Assembly: GCF_014643375.1 (NCBI RefSeq)
Contig: NZ_BMJJ01000002.1
Location: 496,345 to 560,344, forward strand
Source: Aureimonas glaciei
GTDB taxonomy: Bacteria > Pseudomonadota > Alphaproteobacteria > Rhizobiales > Rhizobiaceae
Length of the DNA: 64,000 nucleotides
Reading direction: 5' to 3'
The notes under the pieces were generated by a model. It was not told where the DNA came from. It saw nothing but the letters and a program-made list of their open reading frames with translations, and searched no databases. Of this stretch, positions 1 through 8,903 are shown piece after piece. The translations under genes and the position numbers were made by a program. How positions within the stretch are numbered: position 1 is the stretch's first letter; the number at the start of each line of letters is the position of its first letter.

Positions 1-145
1 CTAGCGCGGACCGGCTGGCGAGTGCGAGCTTATTCACCCGGTTTCGCGCTTCCCGGAATGCGAATTGCAGCTTGGCTTGGTTTCGCTTCACTGGCTAAAA
101 GGGAAATCGGGCTGTCGGGCCCGGCGCCAGGGGGAGTTTTGTCGC

Positions 146-616
146 GTGCTGAAGGAATTCAAGGAATTTGCCCTGAAGGGCAACATGGTCGATCTCGCCA
201 TCGGCATCATCATCGGCGCCGCCTTCTCCGGCCTCGTCCAGTCCATGGTGAAGGACCTGATCATGCCCGTGGTCGGCGTTCTGACCGGCGGCGTCGACTT
301 CACCAACAAGTTCTTCGCGCTCAGCGGCACGGTGACGTCGCCGAGCCTGGAGGCGGCGCGGGAGCAAGGGGCCGTCGTCGCCTACGGCAATTTTCTGACG
401 CTCCTCATCAACTTCACCATCGTCGCCTTCGTCCTGTTCATGATCGTCAAGGGCATGAACCGGCTCAAGCGGCAGGAGGAGGAGAAGCCCGCGGAGGTCG
501 CCGAGGTGCCGGCCGAGCAAGCGCTTCTGACCGAGATCCGCGACCTTCTGGTCGCCCAGCGCGCCGACGCCCGGCGCGAGCCCACCCGCTTCGGCTCCTT
601 CGGCGACGGCCTCTGA
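146..616 (+). CDS. mscL: Large-conductance mechanosensitive channel MscL
   Basis: This is a homopentameric inner-membrane valve that opens under membrane tension and protects the cell in hypo-osmotic shock. The 156-residue product begins with the family's amphipathic helix ([12 protein letters not shown]). TM1 follows ([14 protein letters not shown]), then a periplasmic loop, TM2 at about residues 80-100 ([17 protein letters not shown]) and a charged cytoplasmic tail with the usual RDLL helix. The start is placed at GTG 146 because GGGGGAG ends nine bases upstream and family similarity starts here. An in-frame ATG at 65 would add 27 residues unlike MscL. The tail is slightly longer than usual. 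The gene stands alone; the 145 bases upstream carry no other gene I can support. Confidence 0.96.
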   Translation: MLKEFKEFALKGNMVDLAIGIIIGAAFSGLVQSMVKDLIMPVVGVLTGGVDFTNKFFALSGTVTSPSLEAAREQGAVVAYGNFLTLLINFTIVAFVLFMIVKGMNRLKRQEEEKPAEVAEVPAEQALLTEIRDLLVAQRADARREPTRFGSFGDGL

Positions 617-713
617 GCGGGGCCTGGTCAAGGCGGCGGAAGGCTTGACGAGGCCGGCGGAAAAGCCGATCCGCTGACGCACAAGCTTGAACCCGTCCCG
701 CAAGGCCCGCTCC

Positions 714-1883
714 ATGAATCCCCTCGACCGCCTGCGCCCTGCCGCGCTCGCCGCGCCCGAAAGCGGCATCGTCGCCGTGATGAACTACGGCCGCACGTTG
801 GAGGGAGTGATCCCGCTGTGGACCGGGGAGGGAGACCTGCCCACGCCGGCCTTCATCGCCGACGCGGCGGTGCGAAGCCTTTCCGCCGGGGAGACGTTCT
901 ACACCTGGCAGCGCGGCATTCCCGAACTGCGCCAGGCGATCGCCCGCTATGTCGAGCGCACCTACGACCGGCCGACGAGCTTCGAGAAGATCGTCGTCAC
1001 CGGCTCGGGCATGCATGCCATCCAGACCGTCATCGCCTGTGTCGCCGGTGAGGGCGACGAGGTCGCCTATATCGGCCCGACCTGGCCGAACTTCGCCGCC
1101 GCCGTCGGCGTCGCCGGCGGCCATGCGCGCGAGGTCGCGCTGGACTGGACCGCCGAGGGCTGGACCCTCGACCTCGACAAGCTCCGCGACGCGATCGGGC
1201 CGAAGACGCGGGCCCTCTTCGTCAACACGCCGGGCAATCCAACCGGCTGGACGGCCGACCTCTCGACGCTGGAGGCGATCCTCGGCATCGTCCGCGAGAC
1301 CGGTATCACGCTGATCGCCGACGAGATCTACGGCCGCTTCCACTATGCCGGCGGGCGCGCGCCGTCTTTTCACGACGTGATGGAGCCGGACGAGCCGATC
1401 TTCTTCGTCAATTCCTTCTCCAAGAACTGGGCGATGACCGGCTGGCGCATCGGCTGGATCGAGGCGCCGGCGGCTTTCGGCACGGTGCTGGAGAATCTCA
1501 TCCAGTATTCGGTTTCGGGCGTCGCTGCCTTCATGCAGCGCGGCGCCGTCGCCGCGCTCGACGAGGGTGAGGACTTCATCCAGCTGCAGGTGGAGCGGGC
1601 TCACAAGGCGCGCGACATCTTCACCGAGGCGTTGCTCTCGACCAACCGCGTCGCCGTCGTGCCGCCGGCCGGCGCCTTCTATTCCTTCTTCCGGATCGAC
1701 GGCATCGACGACACCCGCGCCGCCGCCTTCGCCATCCTGAACGAGACCCGCGTCGGCCTGGCGCCGGGCACGGCCTTCGGTCCGGCCGCGGGCTCCTTCA
1801 TGCGGGCCTGCTTCCACCGCCGGCTGGACGAGATCGAGACCGCCGCCGATCGGCTTCAGGACTGGATCCGGCGGCAGACGTGA
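714..1883 (+). CDS. PLP-dependent class I/II aminotransferase
   Basis: Fold-type I pyridoxal-phosphate aminotransferase of the AspC/AlaT group, 389 residues, presumably cytosolic. Visible motifs are the NTPGNPTGW loop, the cofactor-phosphate Asp in IADEIYGRF, and the Schiff-base lysine in SFSKNWAMTGWR followed by a substrate Arg region. The amino-acid substrate cannot be read from sequence. ATG 714 is taken as start; an in-frame TTG at 687 would add nine residues, and neither has a clear Shine-Dalgarno. Its TGA overlaps the next gene's GTG (GTGA), so the two are probably translationally coupled. Confidence 0.88.
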   Translation: MNPLDRLRPAALAAPESGIVAVMNYGRTLEGVIPLWTGEGDLPTPAFIADAAVRSLSAGETFYTWQRGIPELRQAIARYVERTYDRPTSFEKIVVTGSGMHAIQTVIACVAGEGDEVAYIGPTWPNFAAAVGVAGGHAREVALDWTAEGWTLDLDKLRDAIGPKTRALFVNTPGNPTGWTADLSTLEAILGIVRETGITLIADEIYGRFHYAGGRAPSFHDVMEPDEPIFFVNSFSKNWAMTGWRIGWIEAPAAFGTVLENLIQYSVSGVAAFMQRGAVAALDEGEDFIQLQVERAHKARDIFTEALLSTNRVAVVPPAGAFYSFFRIDGIDDTRAAAFAILNETRVGLAPGTAFGPAAGSFMRACFHRRLDEIETAADRLQDWIRRQT

Positions 1884-2932
1884 CCGCCGGCATGTCGGCC
1901 CGCCTGCGCCGGGCCCTGGCCCTGGCCTCGACCCTGGCGATGGCCGCGGTCGGCGGTGCGGCGGCGGCCGCCCTGGACCTGCCGGTCGGCTGGTTGCTCG
2001 GCTCGGTGGTCGTCGTCTCGATCGCCAGCCTCGCCGGGCACGATACGAATCTGCCGAAAGGGCTGCGCGACGCCGTCTTCATCGTCCTCGGCATCCAGGC
2101 CGGCGCGGGCGTGACGCCCGCCGTCGTCGACCAGCTGGCGCTCTGGCCGCTCTCCTTCGCCATCCAGATGCTCGGCGTCCTCTGCGTCATCGCCGCGACC
2201 TACGTCTTCCTGCGCAAGGGTTTCGGCTGGGACAAGGAGACGGCGCTGTTCGCCGCGCTGCCCGGCGCCATGTCCTTCGTCCTGGCCGCGGCGTCCGAGA
2301 CGCGGGCCGACATGACGCGGATCACCATCGTCCAGAGCGTGCGGCTGCTGCTCCTGATCGGCGCGCTGACGCCGACGCTCGCCTGGCTGGAGGGCGGGGA
2401 GGGCGTCCTGGCCGCCAGCCGCGGCGGTTCCGGCACGCTGGGGGTCTATGCGATCCTCGTCGCCGTTTGTCTCGCCGGCGCCTTTCTCGGCCATCTCTCG
2501 CGCCTGCCCGGCGGCATCCTTCTCGGCGCGCTCGCCGCCAGCGCCGTGCTGCATGTCACCGAGATCGCGCCGGTGGCCGTACCGCAGCCGATCGCCGTCG
2601 CCGGCCTCGTCGTGCTCGGCGCTCTGATCGGCAGCCGGCTGAAGGGCGAAAGCCGCAGCACCATGCTGGAACTGCTGCCGGCCTCGCTCGGCGCCTTCGT
2701 CATCGGTCTGGTGATTTCCGCCGTCGCCGGGCTGGCCGCCTACCAGCTGCTCGGCATCGGCCTCGGCAAGATCGCGCTGGCCTATGCGCCGGGGGCGCTG
2801 GAGGCGCTGACGGTGCTCGCCTACCAGTTCAATCTCGACCCGGCCTATGTGGCCGCGCACCACGTGGTGCGCTTCATCGGCATCGCGCTGCTGGTGCCGA
2901 TCCTGGCACGGCACCTGTCAAAGCCGGACTGA
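1880..2932 (+). CDS. AbrB-duplication family membrane protein
   Basis: A 350-residue polytopic membrane protein of the AbrB family (the duplicated-domain proteins often mislabelled ammonia monooxygenase or AbrB regulator). It has about ten hydrophobic segments arranged as two similar halves; each half contains a glycine-rich PxGWLLG or PGGILLG element near its start. Related proteins are putative transporters, but the substrate is not established. The GTG start overlaps the upstream aminotransferase stop, and an internal ATG lies four codons later. Coupling to an aminotransferase hints at an amino-acid-related substrate, which is inference only. Confidence 0.82.
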   Translation: MTAGMSARLRRALALASTLAMAAVGGAAAAALDLPVGWLLGSVVVVSIASLAGHDTNLPKGLRDAVFIVLGIQAGAGVTPAVVDQLALWPLSFAIQMLGVLCVIAATYVFLRKGFGWDKETALFAALPGAMSFVLAAASETRADMTRITIVQSVRLLLLIGALTPTLAWLEGGEGVLAASRGGSGTLGVYAILVAVCLAGAFLGHLSRLPGGILLGALAASAVLHVTEIAPVAVPQPIAVAGLVVLGALIGSRLKGESRSTMLELLPASLGAFVIGLVISAVAGLAAYQLLGIGLGKIALAYAPGALEALTVLAYQFNLDPAYVAAHHVVRFIGIALLVPILARHLSKPD

Positions 2933-2954
2933 ACGCCAGGCTTTCCGCGGACGG

Positions 2955-2978
2955 CGGCCGGCCCCGTAAGGCCGGTCG
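2955..2978. terminator. Stem-loop between convergent genes
   Basis: Nine-base stem CGGCCGGCC / GGCCGGTCG with a six-base CCGTAA loop, one G-U pair, and no T-tract. It sits between the convergent AbrB-family gene and hemA, so a shared termination role is likely but not proven. Confidence 0.4.
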
Positions 2979-2987
2979 GTCCGTCGT

Positions 2988-4268
2988 TCAGCCGCCCGCC
3001 TGGCTGACCACCAGCGGGGTGATCCTCGCCGTCCGCTCGGCCGGGGCCGGGCGTTCGGAGGCGAAGGGAATGCCCAGCGCATTCCAGGTCTCGACCAGCG
3101 CGTCGCGCAGCGTGTCGATCAGCGCATCGTCGTGCAGCGGCGTCGGGGTGACGCGCAGCCGCTCGGTGCCGCGCGGCACGGTCGGGTAGTTGATCGGCTG
3201 GATGTAGATGCCGTGCGTTTCCAGAAGCCGGTCGCTGGCCCGCTTGCAGAGGTCCGGGTCGCCGACATGCAGCGGCACGATATGCGTCGCCGACGGCATC
3301 ACCGGCAGATTGGCGGCGGCGAACACCGCCTTGGCGCGGGCCGCCTGGCGCTGCTGGCCGTCGCGCTCGGCGCTCGACGTCTTGAGGTGGCGGATCGAGG
3401 CGGTGGCCGCCGCCGCCAGGGCAGGGGGCAGAGCGGTGGTGAAAATGAAGCCCGGCGCATAGGAGCGCACCGAGTCGATCACGGCCTTGGAGCCGGTGAT
3501 GTAGCCGCCGAGAACGCCGAAAGCCTTGGCGAGCGTGCCCTCTATGACGTCGATGCGGTGGGCGATGCCGTCCCGCTCGGAGATGCCGCCGCCGCGCGGG
3601 CCGTACATGCCAACCGCGTGCACTTCGTCGATATAGGTCATGGCGTTGTAGCGCTCGGCGAGCTCCACGATCGCCTCGATCGGCGCGATGTCGCCGTCCA
3701 TGGAATAGACGCTCTCGAACACGATCAGCTTCGGCCGGCCCTTTTCGGCGGCGCGCAGGAGCTCTTCCAGATGCGCGACGTCGTTGTGGCGGAACACCTG
3801 CTTCTTGCAGCCGGCCTTGCGCACGCCCTCGATCATCGAGGCGTGGTTCAGCTCGTCCGACAGAATCAGGCAGTCCGGCAGGAGTTTGGCGATGGTCGAG
3901 ATCGAGGCCTCGTTGGAGACGAAGCCCGACGTGAAGACGAGCGCCGCCTCCTTGCCGTGGAGGTCGGCGAGCTCGCGCTCGAGTTCCACCAGCGGGTGGG
4001 TGTTGCCGGAGATGTTGCGGGTGCCGCCGGCACCCGAGCCCATCGTGGAAATGGTCGACTGCATGGCCGTCACGACGTCTTCGTGCTGGCCCATGCCTAG
4101 ATAGTCGTTCGAGCACCAGACGGTGATCTCGCGCGCTCCGCCCTCGTGACGCCAGATCGCGGCGGGAAATCGGCCGGCGATCCTTTCGAGATCGGCGAAG
4201 ACGCGGTATCGCTTCTCAGCGTGCAGCGCCTCGATCGCGGCGTCGAAATGGCCTTTGTAGTCGATCAT
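2988..4268 (-). CDS. hemA: 5-aminolevulinate synthase
   Basis: Condenses glycine with succinyl-CoA to 5-aminolevulinate, the first step of tetrapyrrole synthesis by the alphaproteobacterial C4 route. The 426-residue protein starts [16 protein letters not shown], as in rhizobial HemA. It shows the glycine-rich [12 protein letters not shown], the PLP-binding [10 protein letters not shown] and the cofactor lysine in [12 protein letters not shown]. The open frame runs 58 codons further upstream without homology, so ATG 4268 is the start. A Shine-Dalgarno-like AAGGG about eight bases upstream lies inside a small hairpin (see 4276-4292). The gene is monocistronic as far as I can see and divergent from galE. 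Confidence 0.97.
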   Translation of the reverse strand: MIDYKGHFDAAIEALHAEKRYRVFADLERIAGRFPAAIWRHEGGAREITVWCSNDYLGMGQHEDVVTAMQSTISTMGSGAGGTRNISGNTHPLVELERELADLHGKEAALVFTSGFVSNEASISTIAKLLPDCLILSDELNHASMIEGVRKAGCKKQVFRHNDVAHLEELLRAAEKGRPKLIVFESVYSMDGDIAPIEAIVELAERYNAMTYIDEVHAVGMYGPRGGGISERDGIAHRIDVIEGTLAKAFGVLGGYITGSKAVIDSVRSYAPGFIFTTALPPALAAAATASIRHLKTSSAERDGQQRQAARAKAVFAAANLPVMPSATHIVPLHVGDPDLCKRASDRLLETHGIYIQPINYPTVPRGTERLRVTPTPLHDDALIDTLRDALVETWNALGIPFASERPAPAERTARITPLVVSQAGG

Positions 4269-4275
4269 CGGAAAC

Positions 4276-4292
4276 ACCCTTTCGAGAAGGGT
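4276..4292 (-). promoter_or_regulatory. hemA: Hairpin masking the hemA ribosome binding site
   Basis: On the minus strand ACCCTT-CTCGA-AAGGGT forms a six-base stem with a five-base loop immediately upstream of the hemA ATG. The only Shine-Dalgarno-like purine run (AAGGG) is the 3' arm of that stem, so folding would occlude it. The stem is seen directly; a regulatory role is inferred. Confidence 0.4.
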
Positions 4293-4425
4293 TCTAAGAT
4301 GCTCGCCGGGCGAAGTCCACTTTCCCGCACGTGCCAAACCGCCGCGCCGACGGCATCTATGCGACGCGATCAGCGGAGGACGAACAGTTGAGCATCCATC
4401 TTCACGGCCGGCCGGACGGCCTGCG

Positions 4426-5412
4426 ATGAGCGTCCTCGTCACCGGCGGGGCCGGCTATATCGGCAGCCACATGGTCCTCGGCCTCGCCGACCGCGGCGAG
4501 AGCGTTGTCGTCCTCGACAATCTCGTCACCGGCTTCGACTGGCTGGTGTCGCCGCAGGCGGTGCTGGTCCAGGGCGACATCGCCGATCAGGCGCTGGTCG
4601 GGCGGCTGATCGCCGAACACGGGGTCGAGACCATCGTGCACTTCGCCGGCTCGGTGGTTGTGCCCGACTCGGTCTCCGATCCGCTCGGCTACTACCTCAA
4701 CAACACGGTGAAGACGCGCGATCTGATCGCGGCCGCCGTCGCGGGCGGCGTGAAGCAGTTCATCTTTTCTTCGACCGCGGCCGTCTACGGCATGGCGGGT
4801 CTGGAGCCGGTGTCGGAGGACAGCCTCCTGCAGCCGCAGTCGCCCTACGGCCGCTCCAAGCTGATGAGCGAGATGATGCTGGAAGACGCGGCAAAGGCCC
4901 ATCCGCTCCGCTATGCGGCACTGCGCTACTTCAACGTCGCCGGTGGCGATCCGTCGGGTCGGTCGGGCCAGGCGACGAAGGGGGCGACGCACCTGATCAA
5001 GGTCGCCGTGGAGACGGCGCTCGGGCGGCGCGCGGCGATCGAGGTTTTTGGCGACGACTATCCGACGCCGGACGGCACCGCGGTGCGCGACTACATCCAC
5101 GTCACCGATCTCATCGCCGCCCATCTCGCCGCCCTCGATCATCTGCGGAACGGTGGCGACAGCCTCGTCGCCAATGTCGGCTACGGCCGCGGCTATTCGG
5201 TGCGCGAGGTGCTGGACGTGGTGCGCCGGGTGCACGGCACCGATTTCGAGATCCGCCAGGGCGGCCGGCGGCCGGGCGACCCCGCCAGCATCGTCGCCAA
5301 TGCCGACCGGGCGCGGACCCTGCTCGGCTGGGCGCCCGCCCATGACGATCTGGAGCAGATCGTCGGCCACGCCATCGCCTGGGAACGCCACCTGATGCGA
5401 CGGAACGCCTAG
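4426..5412 (+). CDS. galE: UDP-glucose 4-epimerase
   Basis: NAD-dependent extended short-chain dehydrogenase that interconverts UDP-glucose and UDP-galactose, feeding polysaccharide synthesis. The 328-residue protein has the nucleotide-binding [10 protein letters not shown] at residues 6-15, FSSTAAVYG around 114-122 and the catalytic YGRSK (Tyr141, Lys145). The GalE-like [14 protein letters not shown] loop and a late [13 protein letters not shown] segment are also present. The length is typical. It starts at ATG 4426, divergent from hemA. Downstream, a palindromic element separates it from a converging gene. Epimerase specificity (GlcNAc versus Glc) is not certain. Confidence 0.9.
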   Translation: MSVLVTGGAGYIGSHMVLGLADRGESVVVLDNLVTGFDWLVSPQAVLVQGDIADQALVGRLIAEHGVETIVHFAGSVVVPDSVSDPLGYYLNNTVKTRDLIAAAVAGGVKQFIFSSTAAVYGMAGLEPVSEDSLLQPQSPYGRSKLMSEMMLEDAAKAHPLRYAALRYFNVAGGDPSGRSGQATKGATHLIKVAVETALGRRAAIEVFGDDYPTPDGTAVRDYIHVTDLIAAHLAALDHLRNGGDSLVANVGYGRGYSVREVLDVVRRVHGTDFEIRQGGRRPGDPASIVANADRARTLLGWAPAHDDLEQIVGHAIAWERHLMRRNA

Positions 5413-5413
5413 G

Positions 5414-5498
5414 GCATGATCCCGATAGGGGACTTCCGGCTTTCGGGATCATGCAAAGAACGAAAGCGGGACGGCGGTTCGAAGAAGCGCCATCCCGC
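5414..5498. repeat. Two-hairpin Rhizobiales intergenic repeat element
   Basis: The first hairpin has perfect 12-base arms, GCATGATCCCGA (5414-5425) and TCGGGATCATGC (5443-5454). The second has 11-base arms with one mismatch, GCGGGACGGCG (5466-5476) and CGCCATCCCGC (5488-5498). The GCATGATCC...GGATCATGC plus CATCCCGC arrangement resembles a dispersed palindromic element common between rhizobial genes. It lies between the convergent galE and 5508-5714 genes and may also terminate transcription. Confidence 0.65.
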
Positions 5499-5507
5499 CC
5501 GAGCGGA

Positions 5508-5714
5508 TCAGTCGCTGGCGTCTGGGCCGCGCTCGGCTGGATCGAGCGCGTCCGGGGCCTCGCCCGCCTCCGTCGCGGCGGCGGGCGAGCGTCGGGCGCG
5601 CGACTGATCCTTGCGGCGCTTCAGGTTCTCCCGCAGCATTTCCTCCTGACGGGCCCTTCGGCGCTCGGCAGCGATTTCCGAAGCCTTTTTCGGGCCCTCC
5701 GGCGCTTGCGTCAT
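5508..5714 (-). CDS. Small charged hypothetical protein, coupled to SDR gene
   Basis: A 68-residue, strongly charged protein I cannot assign. The first half is a predicted basic/acidic helix (EIAAERRRARQEEML, ENLKRRKDQSRARR). The second half is Ala/Glu/Pro-rich and likely disordered. It has no signal peptide or membrane segment. Support for it being real is the ATGA overlap with the stop of the upstream SDR gene on the same strand, which suggests translational coupling. A nucleic-acid or ribosome-associated role would fit the charge pattern, but nothing in the sequence shows it. Confidence 0.6.
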   Translation of the reverse strand: MTQAPEGPKKASEIAAERRRARQEEMLRENLKRRKDQSRARRSPAAATEAGEAPDALDPAERGPDASD

Positions 5715-6646
5715 CGGCGTGGTCCTCCGGCCGTTTCGACGCCGGCCATGGCCGCGCGCCGGAATCCCTCCTCGCTGGAGAGAGGCGGCTGCCAGCCCAG
5801 GACCGCGGCGATGTGGCCGCCGTCGACGACGAAGGAGCCGAACAGCCGGTCGAACGCCTCCCGACGCCCGACGAGCGCGGCGAGGCGCCGCAGCGCCGAC
5901 TCGGGAAGCGGCACCAGCCGGGCCGGGCGGCCGAGGCCGATGCGGGCTGCCGCCACCATATCGCCGAGCGACAGCGGCTCCCTGTCCGCCAGAAGGAAGG
6001 TCTGGCCGGCCGCTTCGGGATGGGTCAGGGCGGCGAGGATGGCGTCGAGACAGTTGTCGAGCGCCAGTACGCTGCGCCGCGCCGACGTCTGGCCCAAGGG
6101 CAGCGGCAGGCCGGTCCGGGCCAACTGGACGAGCCGGGCGACCATGCCGCGGCCGCCGGGGCCGTAGACCGGCGTCGGCCGGAGGATGCAGAGCTCCAGG
6201 CCCGTTTCGGCCGCCACGCCGGCGAGCGCCGTCTCGGCCGCGAGTTTCGACGCGGCATAGGCGCTCTGCGGATGCAGTTCGTCGCTCTCGCGCACCGGGG
6301 TGAGGCCTCTCGGCCGGTGAACATTGGCCGAGGACAGGAAGACGAAGCGCCGGACGCCCTCGGCGGCGGCGCGCTGGGCGAGGGCCCGGCTGCCGTCGGC
6401 ATTGACGTGGGTCAGGCCTGGGAGGTCGCGGGCGGCAAGATCGCGCCGCGACGGGTTCCGCGCGCCGAGATGGACGACGGCGTCCAGGCCGCCCGGCCAG
6501 CCGTCCCAGCCTCCGATGTCGACGAGATCGGCCGGCGCCCCCCCGGGGCCGCGCGTCAGGGCGACGACGTCGTGGCCATGGGCGACGAGAAGGGTGAGCA
6601 GGCGGCGACCGATGAAGCCGTGTGTGCCGCTGACGAGAATGCGCAC
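5711..6646 (-). CDS. NAD-dependent epimerase/dehydratase (SDR family)
   Basis: Extended SDR enzyme acting on a nucleotide sugar, 311 residues. The N-terminal SGTHGFIGRR is the dinucleotide-binding loop, FVFLSSANVHR carries the catalytic Ser region, and SAYAASKLAAE holds the Tyr/Lys pair. The long open frame extends further upstream, but similarity begins at the GTG at 6646. Together with the divergent sugar-phosphate transferase, this resembles reductase/transferase pairs that make and load N-acetylquinovosamine-type sugars (WbpV/WbpL, rhizobial Wre). That assignment is inference from context; other nucleotide-sugar reductases or epimerases are possible. Confidence 0.82.
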   Translation of the reverse strand: MRILVSGTHGFIGRRLLTLLVAHGHDVVALTRGPGGAPADLVDIGGWDGWPGGLDAVVHLGARNPSRRDLAARDLPGLTHVNADGSRALAQRAAAEGVRRFVFLSSANVHRPRGLTPVRESDELHPQSAYAASKLAAETALAGVAAETGLELCILRPTPVYGPGGRGMVARLVQLARTGLPLPLGQTSARRSVLALDNCLDAILAALTHPEAAGQTFLLADREPLSLGDMVAAARIGLGRPARLVPLPESALRRLAALVGRREAFDRLFGSFVVDGGHIAAVLGWQPPLSSEEGFRRAAMAGVETAGGPRR

Positions 6647-6866
6647 TGTGTGAGAGTCCTTGGCTTCTGCCCGGGCGGCTCGTTTGCCGCGACAATTGAC
6701 CGGGCTCGTCCGGCACGCCATAGAAGCCGCCGCAGCGGCCCACGTAAAGTCCTCCCTGCAGATTGTCGGGGAAACCGGCCGACCGAGGCGTCCTCGCCGG
6801 AAAAGGCGGATGGTCACCCTCGGTCTGCAACGCCAAGGCGACCTTCGGCCTGCAACGGAAAATGTC

Positions 6867-7418
6867 ATGAAGCGCCTGTTCGACCTTTCCGCCAGCCTCG
6901 CCGCCCTCGTTCTTTTCGGCTGGGCGATCGTCGTCCTGGCCGTCCTGGTGCGACGGGATTCGCCGGGGCCGGGGATCTTCGCGCAGAACCGCGTCGGGCG
7001 GGGCGGCAAGGTCTTCCGCTGCTACAAGCTGCGCACCATGCGCCTCGGCACCGTCGAAGCCGCCTCGCACGAGACCCCGGTGGCCGCGGTGACGCCGCTC
7101 GGGCTGAAGCTGCGTCGCCTGAAGCTCGATGAACTGCCGCAGTTGATCAACGTCTTGAGGGGCGAGATGAGTTTCGTCGGCCCGCGGCCCTGCCTGCCGG
7201 TGCAGACCGTGCTGATCGCCGAACGGGCGCGAAAGGGTGTCGACGCGGTGCGTCCGGGAATCACGGGCCTTGCCCAGGTCCAGGGGGTCGACATGTCCGA
7301 CCCTGTCCGGCTCGCGGCGATCGACGCCGACTACGTTCGGCGGCAGAGTTTTTTCGGCGATCTCGCGCTGATCGTCCGCACCGTGTTCGGCGGCGGCCAG
7401 GGCGATCGCGTCCGCTGA
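6867..7418 (+). CDS. Polyprenyl-phosphate sugar-1-phosphate transferase
   Basis: Small initiating sugar-phosphate transferase (bacterial sugar transferase family, PglC/WcaJ C-terminal type). It transfers a sugar-1-phosphate from a UDP-sugar to undecaprenyl phosphate at the inner membrane, starting an O-antigen or exopolysaccharide unit. The 183-residue product has one N-terminal hydrophobic helix (residues 8-28), then YKLRTMRLG, the catalytic-region LDELPQLINVLRGEMS, and FVGPRPCLP. The start is ATG 6867; a 69-codon upstream extension has no similarity. Unlike full-size WcaJ it lacks the multi-helix N-terminal domain. It is divergent from the SDR gene across 220 bases. Confidence 0.9.
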   Translation: MKRLFDLSASLAALVLFGWAIVVLAVLVRRDSPGPGIFAQNRVGRGGKVFRCYKLRTMRLGTVEAASHETPVAAVTPLGLKLRRLKLDELPQLINVLRGEMSFVGPRPCLPVQTVLIAERARKGVDAVRPGITGLAQVQGVDMSDPVRLAAIDADYVRRQSFFGDLALIVRTVFGGGQGDRVR

Positions 7419-7544
7419 TGATGCCGTGCCACATTGCGTCGGGCGCGGCCGCGTGATGAAAGAGACGGCAGCAAACGCCCTCTCAGAGGCCGCCGCCGCC
7501 TGTTCGCCAGGCGGCGGGTGAGACCTCCGCCGCGAAAGTCCGTG

Positions 7545-8867
7545 ATGACTGCCATCGACCGCATCGGCTTTGCCGCCGAACTCGACGCCTACGCCAGGGA
7601 CAACCGGCCCATCACCATCGGCCTCGCCGGTGCCGGCCAGATGGGCACCGACATCGTCGTGCAGGTCGCCCTGATGGCCGGCATCCGCATCGGCGCCATC
7701 GCCACGCGCCGCCCGGCCCGGCCGCTCGCGGCGATCGCGCTCGCCGGCCACGAAGACGGCCACGGACGACCGGCCGGCACGCCCGAGGCGATCGACCGCG
7801 TCATCGACGCCGGCGGCATCGCGCTCACCGACGATCTCGCCGCGCTCTGCGCCGCCGGGCGGATCGACGTCGTGATCGACGCCACCGGCAGTCCGGACCT
7901 CGGCACCTTCTTGGCGCTGGAGGCGATCCGCAACGGCAAGCACATCGTGATGCTGAACGTCGAGGCCGACATCACCGTCGGCCGGCATCTGGCCGCCGAG
8001 GCCAAACGCGCCGGCGTCGTCTATACCGGCTCGGCCGGCGACGAGCCGGCGGCGACATTGGAGCTCATCGGCTTTGCCCAGAGTCTCGGCATGGACATCG
8101 TCGCCGCCGGCAAGGGCAAGAACAACCCGCTGCGCTTCGACGCCGTGCCCTCCGAATACGAGGAAGAGGCGCTCGCCCGTGATATGAACGCCCGCATGCT
8201 GGTCGAATTCATCGACGGCTCGAAGACCATGGTCGAGATGACCGCGATCGCCAACTGCACCGGCCTCGTCCCCGACGTCGCCGGCATGCACGGTCCGTCC
8301 GCCACCGTCGACAATCTCGCCCAGGTCCTGTGCACCGTAGAGGATGGCGGCATCCTGTCGGCGCCCGGCCGAGTCGACTACACCATCGGCAAGGGCGTCG
8401 CGCCCGGCGTCTTCTGCATCGCCCGGCCGCGCCACGACAGGGCGGTCGAGCGCATGGCCGACCTGAAAGTCGGGCCCGGCCCGTGCTTCGCCCTGGTGCG
8501 GCCCTTCCACCTGACCAGCCTCGAGACGCCGCTGTCGGCGGCGCGCGCGGTGATGTTCAAGCGCGCCGACATGGTGCCGCTCGACCGCCCGGTGGCCGAA
8601 TGCGGCGCCGTCGCCAAGCGCGACCTGCAGCCGGGAGAGGTGCTCGGGCGCATCGGCGAGACCGACTATCGCGGCTTCGCCATGACCTGGACGGAGGGCC
8701 GCGCCAGCCGCGCGCTGCCGCTGGGCCTGGCGGAAAAGGCGACGGTGTCGAAGCCCATCAAGACCGGCGAGCGGCTGACGCACGACAACTGCACTGCCGA
8801 CGACGGCCTGCTCGTCACCCGCATTCGGCGCGATTTGGACGCGGCCGACGCGCGCTTCCTCGGCTGA
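7545..8867 (+). CDS. COG4091-type NAD(P) oxidoreductase with C-terminal SAF domain
   Basis: Predicted homoserine-dehydrogenase-like enzyme of 440 residues. The N-terminal Rossmann domain starts with GLAGAGQMGTDI. The central region carries VIDATGSPDLG and a catalytic-type EEALARDMNARM segment. The C-terminus is a SAF domain (KRDLQPGEVLG, IKTGERLTHDNC). Homologs are usually annotated as predicted homoserine dehydrogenases or SAF-domain proteins, and some act in carbohydrate-acid catabolism. The true substrate is unknown here. ATG 7545 is the start; the preceding frame is unrelated sequence. No operon partner is visible: the next gene converges on it across a 36-base gap with a 16-base GC palindrome at 8868-8883. 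Confidence 0.82.
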   Translation: MTAIDRIGFAAELDAYARDNRPITIGLAGAGQMGTDIVVQVALMAGIRIGAIATRRPARPLAAIALAGHEDGHGRPAGTPEAIDRVIDAGGIALTDDLAALCAAGRIDVVIDATGSPDLGTFLALEAIRNGKHIVMLNVEADITVGRHLAAEAKRAGVVYTGSAGDEPAATLELIGFAQSLGMDIVAAGKGKNNPLRFDAVPSEYEEEALARDMNARMLVEFIDGSKTMVEMTAIANCTGLVPDVAGMHGPSATVDNLAQVLCTVEDGGILSAPGRVDYTIGKGVAPGVFCIARPRHDRAVERMADLKVGPGPCFALVRPFHLTSLETPLSAARAVMFKRADMVPLDRPVAECGAVAKRDLQPGEVLGRIGETDYRGFAMTWTEGRASRALPLGLAEKATVSKPIKTGERLTHDNCTADDGLLVTRIRRDLDAADARFLG

Positions 8868-8903
8868 CGCCGCCGCGGCGGCGCCGCTCGCCCGAGGCCG
8901 GTC

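Noticed and set aside
5508-8783. Minus-strand open frame of over 1000 codons
   Set aside because: It is a GC-rich frame shadow of the SAF-dehydrogenase and transferase genes; only its last 68 codons (5508-5714) have independent support.
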